A stretch of 44,803 bases of DNA, taken from Baffinella frigidus. Lineage: Eukaryota; Cryptophyceae; Cryptomonadales; Baffinellaceae. Where the stretch lies: assembly GCA_026770585.1 (NCBI GenBank), contig MU646303.1, positions 2,080,154 to 2,124,956 on the forward strand. Reading direction: 5' to 3'. Below the pieces are notes generated by a model, which worked only from the letters and a program-made list of their open reading frames with translations, searched no databases and was not told the DNA's origin. A program made the translations under genes and the position numbers. Below are positions 37,957 through 44,803 of the stretch, one piece after another (the stretch's first letter is position 1; every line of letters begins with the position of its first letter).

Positions 37957-40900
37957 TCAGCTCCACCTCCTCATATCCAGCTGCTGGCCCAGCACCCTCC
38001 CCACCCTCCCCTCCTCCTCCCCACACTACTCCCTGTGCTTGCAGCTGCTCTGCACTCGCCACTGCGGCCTGGTTTGGGGTTTAGGGGTTTGGGTTTTGGG
38101 TTTTGGGTTTTGTGTTTTTGATTTTTGGTTTTTGGTTTCAAGTTTTGAGTTTTGAGTTTGAGGGTTTAGGGTTTGGTTCTAGGGTTTAGGCTTGAGGTGT
38201 GGATGCACTGTCGCGTATGCAGGTGAGCCTCTGGTGGAAGTAAGCAAACAGGCGGGGTTTTCATCAGCGTCCACCGTTTGGGCGTGGCTGAATATGCTGG
38301 GCCTAGCTCTGCCTCAGTCGGGCTGGCTGACTATTCCTAAGTAAAAATGTTGGGTTCGTGGTACACAACCTGCATTTTTTGAGGAAATAGGAGCCTGATC
38401 TCATTGAGACCACATTGACGGAGGCGGAGGTAGAGAGTCGATGGTCTGGAGCTAAACTTCGTCCCCGAGGCGAGCTCGTTCTTTACGGCTCATAGACTAT
38501 TGTGTCACTCAACTCAAGGCTCAAGGGCCTATCTAGGAGCTGCATCGAGAGTAATAAAGAAAACAAAGACCTGTGCCAGGTTGCGATGGACGACGATGTG
38601 ATCGTTGATTATCACCGGCTGCCGAAAGCACGCAAGTGTTAGGACAGCCCCCAACTAGCACCAGCGTTGTCAATATGTGCCAGTGTTTCAATCTTTCCCG
38701 TGGCCAGGTGAACACCGCACGAGGCATCATCCACACCACTTTGACAAACACCACCCGCACCACTCGGATAGCACTTTTCATCAGCGCATCACCGCTCACC
38801 GCATCGCACCTCCCCACACCACAAAACCAACGGCGAATCCTCTCTCTTTACACACTCAATACCTGAATGACTCAAGAAGCAGGGCAGCGTCGGCGTAGCT
38901 GTATCACTCAGGGCGCGGCAGTCTCGAACATGGTGCAGGTTGGCAATGTCTCGGGCAAGACACACATCTCTCTCCTGCAAACACTGAGTGTCGCATGGTG
39001 GGGGGGCATACCGCCTCGCCCTTGGCGAACTCGCGGAGCAGAGGCTGCTCGAGAGAGCGCGCAACTTGCACAGCAAGGTCGAGGCGTCCCGCGCGTCGCA
39101 GCGCGTGCGAGAGCCCCGCGAGATACATTGGTCCCGACCCTGAGCTTCCGACGTCCTCCTGGTCGCGCGCACCGGGGGGGGGTGGTTCAATCTTCATTTG
39201 TCACCTAGCGCTGGGCCAAGGGGTTTCTGCATTCATCACGTAGCAAGACCGCGTAACGCTCAGGCTCGAGGTAGGGAGAGGCGTGAGGACAGACGTCTGG
39301 GTACACCAGATGGGTCAGGTTATTTGGACGGCCCCGTATCAGGTCCGGGGATGCCCACGAAAAAACAAGACACACCACAGACTAGTGAGTTGGGACAGCT
39401 TCTTACATGCGCGCTGCCCCAAAGCGTCGCCAGCGTTCCAGGTGGGACAATATACAAGAGCGCTCCAAAAATCGTCACTCGCATCCCCAGGGCTGCGCCA
39501 GACACGCCGCGAGGCCCAGGCCTCCTGCCTGTGTGGAGGTTTGTCCCTACCTCCAAACACTTGACCTCTACACCAGGAGGGGAGAGCGCACCGGCGCGCC
39601 GGGAGGGCGGTCGAGGTAGAGGCGCGCCGTGACCAGCGCCGCCGAGACCGCGCCGGGTAGGTCGCCTGTCAGGTGCGCGCAGTAGCCCAGGTTGTGCCTG
39701 CGAGGTTCGGGGTTCAGGGGTGTGCCTGCGGGGCCGACGCGCTTGCCTGACATTCGAAGCACTTCGGATGTCAGGTTCTGGGGGATATTGCAGGTGATGC
39801 AGGGCTGGTTGCAAGATAGCGTTTGAAGCGAGCGATTTGAAGCGAGAGAATGCACGGTGCGGTGATGTGTGAGGGGAAACAATGCTGCGCCGTGGCTGCC
39901 GTGCTCGACAAGACACGAGGTGCAGAGGATATCTACCTCTGCCTCACTCGGGTTGGCCGAATGTTCTCAAGTCGACATGCTAGGTCCGCGGTTCACATCC
40001 GTCAATATACGAGCGGAAAACAGCCCGGGCCCACCAAATTGGTGACCCCAAATAGACACACCAAATTGGTGTGCCCAGGAGACAGAGCTAGGAGATCGCT
40101 CGGGGCGGGGCAAAGGAGAACACGAGTTCGATCTTCGGACAGGGTTGAACAGGAGTTTGATCTAGGCTGTGGCGGGGCGAGGTGGAACAGGGGAGGACAT
40201 GAGTTCGATCTTGGCCGGGTTGAGCGCCGCCCCCTCCCGGTAGACCTGGTTTGGGGTTTAGGGTTCAGGATTTAGGGTTGAGGGTGGAGGGTTTAGTGTT
40301 TAGGGTTTGGGATTAAGGGTTTAGAGTTTAGGGTTTAGGGTTTAGAGTTTAGGGTTTGGGTTTTAGGGTTTAGGGTTTGGGGATTGGGGTTTAGGCTTGG
40401 GTTTGGGGTTTAGGGTGTAGGGTTTAGGGTCAAGAGTTTTGGGTTTAGGGATGGGGCTTAGGTTTTTGGGTTAAGAGTAGACCGACGCGGCTTCCTCGTA
40501 CCGCTTCTGCGACATGATCTGCCCATCATGAAATACGTTGTTCTCAGTAAAACAGGTTGTATCCATGACACATGTTGTAAACTTAGTACAACACGTTGTA
40601 TCTGAAACAAAACATTGAGAGCCACCAGGCCGTGAGAGACCTACGCCGTCAACCTTAAAACCTAGACTCTAACCCCTGAACGTTAAACCCTCACACCTTA
40701 ACCGTGAACCGCAAACCTTAACCCCTAACGCCTGCCCCCCAACCAAGAGACCACGCATGACCCATGGTCCGACCCCTCTTGCCGCCTCCCTCGCCATGCC
40801 ACCGGCCTCTAAACCCTTGAGCATAAACCAAACACCCTAACCGTAAACACACTCGCTCCTGGAAACGAAAATTACAACACAATTCGTTCTAACTGGAAAC

Positions 40901-42898
40901 AAAAAAGCATTTGTCTAATAATTTTCGTCACCAGGAAATGAAAGAAAAATAGGTTTCCCCGGATAAAAGCGCCCTCGGGCCTACCCGAGAACAACACCGA
41001 ATGCTCATCACATTGCACTCGAGGCTTTTCCCGTTGAAGTCCTGGCTCTGCCTCACTCGGGCCGACTATTCTCAAGTTGACATGCTGTGTCTGTGGTACA
41101 CATCCGTCAACTTCGGAGCGAACACGAGCCCAGACTCACCAAATCGGCGACCACACATAGGCTGAGCCAGAGATAGGTGACGCTGCAGGCCTCAACGCTA
41201 CCAAAACTGTGAAATTTATCCAAAGCGCCTATAACCGTGAAAGTATTCCAAATAGAAAGAGGCAGAGATAGACGGCACCTGGTTCCCGAGGCCGAAGAGG
41301 TTGTCGGCAGTGCGCTGCAACTCCACGGTCTTCCGCGCCGCAACCTGCCCCCAGTCCGATCGCCCGTTTTCACTCATAACCTGTGAGCCTCTTGCGATGA
41401 ATCCATCGCTCAGGCACCCACACTAAGCACCCGCCGTTAGATGTCACCCACCCACCTTGACAATGTCAAGAAAGTGCCGAACGAGGCGCGCTGCAGGCTG
41501 CCCTCTGCCGCAGCGAGCGAGGGCTGCTGACCCTCGCTCGCTGCAGGCAGCTGTGCGCCGGGGACCTGGGGCCCTATCAGGCTGTTATTCCGACCCCCCC
41601 TGGCAGGAAGAGAGCGATGAGAAGGGATAGGCTGCTATCCCCCTAGCAGGCAGCACCGAAAGGAACCTCGGCGAGAGCCTTAGGGTTTAGGGTTTATGGT
41701 TTATGGTTTATGGTTTATGGTTTATGGTGTATGGTGTATGGTGTAGGGTTGAGGGTTTAGGGACCTCCGCGAGGGCGTGACGGTTCTCAGAAGAAAGGGA
41801 GAAGGAGAGATCGTGCCACGCGTCGTGGAACCCCGGATCCATTTTCAGCGCGGCCCAGTACGCTGGGTACGCCTTCGGTGACTTGAGCTTGTGGAGGATG
41901 TGTGCGGCCGAGAGCCAGGAGAGGGGCGCGTGGTGGAGGGCCCCTGCCGTGTAGAACGCCGCCGCCGCCGCTGCACATGCCGCGGTTAGTTACCAGGTGC
42001 ACCACTCTCTCTCTCGCTGCCGCGTTTTTTATCTCTCTGTCTGTCTCTGTCTCTGTCGCTGTCTCTGTCGCTGTCACTATCTATGCCTCCGTATCTGTCT
42101 CCCTCCTTGATGCATCGGACGCAGCGATGCCAACGTGCCAGCGCGTCGATCCTCGCGTCAGGTCACTCGGGCTGAGAGGCAGCACCTGGCAAGTCACCGA
42201 GCTCGAAGTATACGGACCCGACCTTGTGCCAGCACTCGCCGTCTGCGGGGGCAAGCGAGATGGCGCGCTGGAGGAACGGGAGCCCTTCCGCCGGGCGCGA
42301 CAGCTGGACGAGCACCTGTGCAGGACCATGTGCGGGGTGAGGAGCTAGAGGTTGGTGCGCGTGGGAGGTGGTGGGAGCAGGGGCGCACGCAGCTGGGAGT
42401 GAGGAGGGGCATGGGTGTGCAGTACTCGTCCGAGAAGCTTGAGCGCGCGGGGGTTGTTTTCGTCGAGCTCTATGGCGACGCGGGCTTGCTGCTCTGCGCC
42501 GGCGTCGTCGGTTGACAGATACAGCTCATTCCCCAGCGACACGCGCGCTTCCGCACTTCGGGGCAGCAGCTCTACGATGCGTGTCTGCGCTGTGATACTC
42601 CGCGCGAGAGCAGCCACATCCCGCGTCTTGGCCCACTCCTGCGGCACCGCCCAGGCTCAGCACTTAGCAGCTAAGATGGCAGGCGGTACGGGAAGTCAAG
42701 CCGGGGATAGGACCAGCTGCCCAGGCCAGCACATACCTTGTGGGCGGCATCCGCTGCGTGCACAAGCTGCTCAACCTCCTTCCTGCTTGCCTCGTTCAGA
42801 TCGTTCGGCCTGGAGGGCCCCGAGTCTGGCGCCCGCCCGCCGCAGTCCACCACGGTCAGTAGCAGCGCGAACAACAGCGCCAGCCTTGACCGGAGCAT
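37957..42898 (-). CDS. Secreted or ER-lumenal TPR-repeat protein
   Basis: Minus-strand exons 42898-42737 (ATG at 42898), 42638-42426, 42315-42186, 41970-41765, 41344-41279, 40506-40483, 40245-40199, 39697-39592, 39524-39407, 39139-39012, 38618-38571, 38068-38030 and, weakly, 37980-37957 (TGA). All junctions keep phase; about 437 residues. The N-terminus MLRSRLALLFALLLTVVDC looks like a signal peptide. TPR-like helices follow: AEARVSLGNELYL, GLPFLQRAISLAPADGECW, YPAYWAALKMDPGFHDAW, KRYEEAASVYREGAALNP, HNLGYCAHLTGDLPGAV, LAGLSHALRRAGRLDLA. No catalytic domain is visible, so a scaffold or partner-binding role is inferred. The 24-bp exon 40506-40483 is the smallest in the window. Confidence 0.8.
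38075..38190 (+). repeat. TTTAGGG/TTTTGGG intron filler
   Basis: Filler running up to the acceptor of exon 38068-38030, which reads CCCCAAACCAG on the coding strand. Confidence 0.75.
39932..40094. mobile_element. Family G element
   Basis: CTACCTCTGCCTCACTCGGG at the left and GACAGAGCTAGGAG at the right. CACCAAATTGGTG occurs twice inside. Relatives at 7908 and 41042. Confidence 0.6.
40248..40478 (+). repeat. TTTAGGG intron filler
   Basis: Fills the intron between TPR exons 40506-40483 and 40245-40199. Confidence 0.85.
40645..40860 (-). repeat. CCCTAAA-like stretch of opposite polarity
   Basis: A weak C-rich array (TAACCCCTGAACGTTAAACC and similar) inside an intron of the minus-strand TPR gene. 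It is the one clear exception to the strand rule and could be an inverted insertion. Confidence 0.5.
41042..41177. mobile_element. Family G element
   Basis: CTGGCTCTGCCTCACTCGG at the left, CTGAGCCAGAG at the right. The middle (TTCTCAAGTTGACATGCT) matches the copy at 39932. Confidence 0.65.
41675..41762 (+). repeat. TTTAGGG/TTTATGG intron filler
   Basis: Starts at the donor of TPR exon 41970-41765; the coding strand reads GAG/GTCCCTAAACCC. Confidence 0.85.
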
Positions 42899-43308
42899 GC
42901 CCGTCTGCTTGCGAATTTCCTGCAGCGGCGTGAACTGCGGCGGCGTGAACGACCGCCCTCCCCCCGGCTCAACCCTCTTCCTGCCCACAGCGAGGAATCC
43001 GCCTCTCCGAAGGTGAGCGCCGGGGCTTGCCTGTACCAGTTTTTTTTCGTCGCGACCGTTGCTCGGAGTGGGGAAACCCCTCCGCACTGAGGCCCAAACC
43101 TTCGCATTCGCGAGCAACCAAGACCGGGGCGATGGCGACCTTAGACCAGCCGGGCGCAACCGAGCACGTCCGCATCGATGCTCTGCACTGTATGAACCCA
43201 CCTGCCCTTAGCTCCAACGACCCGCCTGCCCTGTGCTGTTGCGGGAGGGTGGGCGGGCTGAGGGGTTAGTATTCGAGTTTTAGGAGTTAGAGTTAGGGTT
43301 CTTCCTGC
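42899..43308. promoter_or_regulatory. Divergent intergenic region
   Basis: Between the TPR gene start (minus) and the first possible start of the right-hand gene (plus, ATG at 43309). Presumably holds both promoters. No motif recognised. Confidence 0.3.
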
Positions 43309-43382
43309 ATGCATTCCACCTTGCGGCATTCGATCGCGGAGGAGCTTACGTAAGCGGCCAGCTGACTGTCGATCCGGCACAG

Positions 43383-44578
43383 GTTCGGTTCTGGTCGACA
43401 CGGAGAGCGGGCCGTTCACGAAGCTTGGGTACGTTACGTGGAAGTGTCTCGGTTGCGGAACGTGGCGCGTACCCGGGGCGCCGTTCTGCAAGGCGGGCGA
43501 GAAGGCTGTCTTCCTCACCTCGTGCGCTTTCGGGGATACGAGCCCGATGTGACTCTCCCCCACCCCACCTTCCCTCCATCTGGTGCTGGCACGCGCGTGC
43601 AGGCAGCAGGAGCGTGTGCTGCATGGGGTGACGTACGCCGCGCACTGGGTGATGGTGGCCTGGGCGGCAGGTGCTGCAACTGCGAACGAAACAAGGAGAC
43701 GATTGTCTGGCAAGGCAGGACGCTCCGGCTGCATCGCGCGGTCAGCTTAACCCCCTTGTCAGCATCATCACAGGATCAGTGTGACTCTTCAGTCGGATTT
43801 TTCGAGCACAGTTTCACGTTGCAAACTTTACTGTCAGTACACGCGGTCTCAGCCGCAAAAGTCGAGCATTGTTGCGCCAGCCCTGACGAGAAGAACCCTC
43901 CTCCGCAGGGCATCAAATTGCTCGCGCCAACAGCGAAGCTGGTGGATGTCGCGAATCAGGAAGTGGTCTGGGACAAGGAAAATCACCCGATGGATGTGCG
44001 CACGCCCCCCCCCCTCTCCCCTCCCCCGCTCGAGACCCGCCCTCTCCGCATTCATCGACACGGGCAGGGTGTTTTTGAGGCGCCTGCCCTCGCGTCTCTC
44101 CCTTCACTGAATCTGAGCGTTCCGCGATCGTGATAATCGTTCAGTGCACGGCGCTCGCCCCTGGGGACACCGTGCAGAGTGCGGCGGTCCATGCTTCTGA
44201 AGAGTTTGGGTGTTTCAGGCGTTGAAGAACATAATGAAGAACTCCAAGGCTGGCGATCGCCCTAACGCGAACACCAGTTGGTACGCACCCTTCCTCCTCG
44301 CTGGCAAGGGAGTGCGTGTGAGATGCATGTGCTGTCAAACACTTGACGGGGGTCTGACGCCCTGATGAGAAGCGTGTTGTTTCTGTTCTCCATGCACCAC
44401 GCAACGCGCCCCACGACCAATCAACGTAAACCAACACCCTGGAACCAGGTACGCGGAAATGGCGTGCGACCAGTGCCGCACGCGCGCGGGGCTGCGCACC
44501 CACCTAGAGATCCGCCAGCAGAGGATCCTGGACTTGACGCAGATTGAGATCGAGCGCCTGCAGAAAGGCGCCAAGAAG
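43383..44578 (+). CDS. Unrecognised multi-exon gene, incomplete at right edge
   Basis: Plus-strand exons 43383-43521, 43603-43670, 43853-43995, 44219-44280 and 44449-44578 join in compatible phases to about 180 residues without a stop. Visible marks: KCLGCGTWRVPGAPFCKAG, YAAHWVMVAWAAG, KLLAPTAKLVDVANQEVVWD, ENHPMDALKNIMKNSKAG, then CDQCRTRAG followed by a charged helical stretch RQQRILDLTQIEIERLQKG. The cysteine pairs may bind zinc. I do not recognise the family. An upstream ATG exon (43309-43349) was considered but its phase does not fit. The gene continues beyond the window, since 44579-44803 is intron filler. A competing frame through the first exon lowers confidence there. Confidence 0.55.
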
Positions 44579-44599
44579 GTACTTGCACCTTACACCATG

Positions 44600-44803
44600 C
44601 ACCATACAGGAAAACCCCGAAAACCGGAAACCGAAAACCGGAAACAAGAAACAAGAAACCGGAGACCGGAAACCGGAATCAAGAAACCGGAAACCGGAAA
44701 CCGGAAACCGGGACCCGGGACCTGGAACCCCACACCCAAAACTCCACACCCTAAACCCTGGACCCTGGACCCTACATTATGAACCCTCAACCCTAAACCC
44801 AAA
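44600..44803 (-). repeat. CCGGAAA/CCCTAAA intron filler
   Basis: Begins as AACCGGAAACC units and grades into CCCTAAA, C-rich on the coding strand of the plus-strand gene. Confidence 0.8.

Noticed and set aside
1-44803. CRISPR array, tRNA or rRNA genes
   Set aside because: The regular repeats are heptamers or about 20-bp minisatellite units without unique spacers, and I recognised no tRNA cloverleaf or rRNA segment.

Overview
The window is eukaryotic nuclear DNA, GC-rich and very intron-dense, most likely from a unicellular alga or related protist; I cannot name the species. Genes are split into short exons (24 to about 450 nt) with GT-AG and perhaps some GC-AG introns. The introns are filled with degenerate TTTAGGG-type (plant/alga telomere-like) 7-mers and small hairpin elements. 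Gene models below were built by hand, by following splice-phase-compatible exons that together spell recognisable protein families. Exon phases agree at almost every junction, which is the main support. Two assembly gaps (16388-17112 and 29213-29323) interrupt genes.

Layout, left to right. 1-864 (-): RING-CH (MARCH-type) E3 ligase gene running off the left edge. 1134-3335 (-): NPC1/Patched-like sterol-sensing-domain membrane protein, apparently only the first half. 3336-9400: mostly repeats and hairpin elements. 9449-13095 (-): SET-domain protein methyltransferase (SETD3/SETD6/Rubisco-LSMT class). 13315-20047 (+): malate/L-lactate dehydrogenase of the Ldh_2 family, divergent from the SET gene over about 220 bp. 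20048-24794: repeat-rich intergenic DNA with a 500-bp minisatellite and related 300-bp blocks. 24795-32652 (+): a 13-exon chain encoding a translin unit followed in frame by a TRAX unit. 33189-37521 (-): GT15 (KRE2/KTR-type) alpha-1,2-mannosyltransferase. One of its introns holds an AT-rich, virus-like insert (36321-36907) with an intact GIY-YIG/T5orf172-like ORF. 37957-42898 (-): secreted or ER-lumenal TPR-repeat protein. 43383-44578 and beyond (+): gene of unknown family running off the right edge.

The most interesting points are these. (1) The two subunits of the C3PO nuclease, translin and TRAX, appear to be encoded in one reading-frame-compatible gene, with catalytic acids kept only in the TRAX half. 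(2) A virus-like AT-rich fragment is flanked by direct and inverted copies of host exon sequence. (3) The telomere-like filler is strand-locked: CCCTAAA on the coding strand of every gene I can assign, whichever way the gene points. For that reason the TTTAGGG tract at base 1 is in the wrong orientation to be a real left chromosome end and is better read as intron filler. (4) Exon edges are repeatedly duplicated inside neighbouring introns, and several hairpin families behave like introner or MITE elements.
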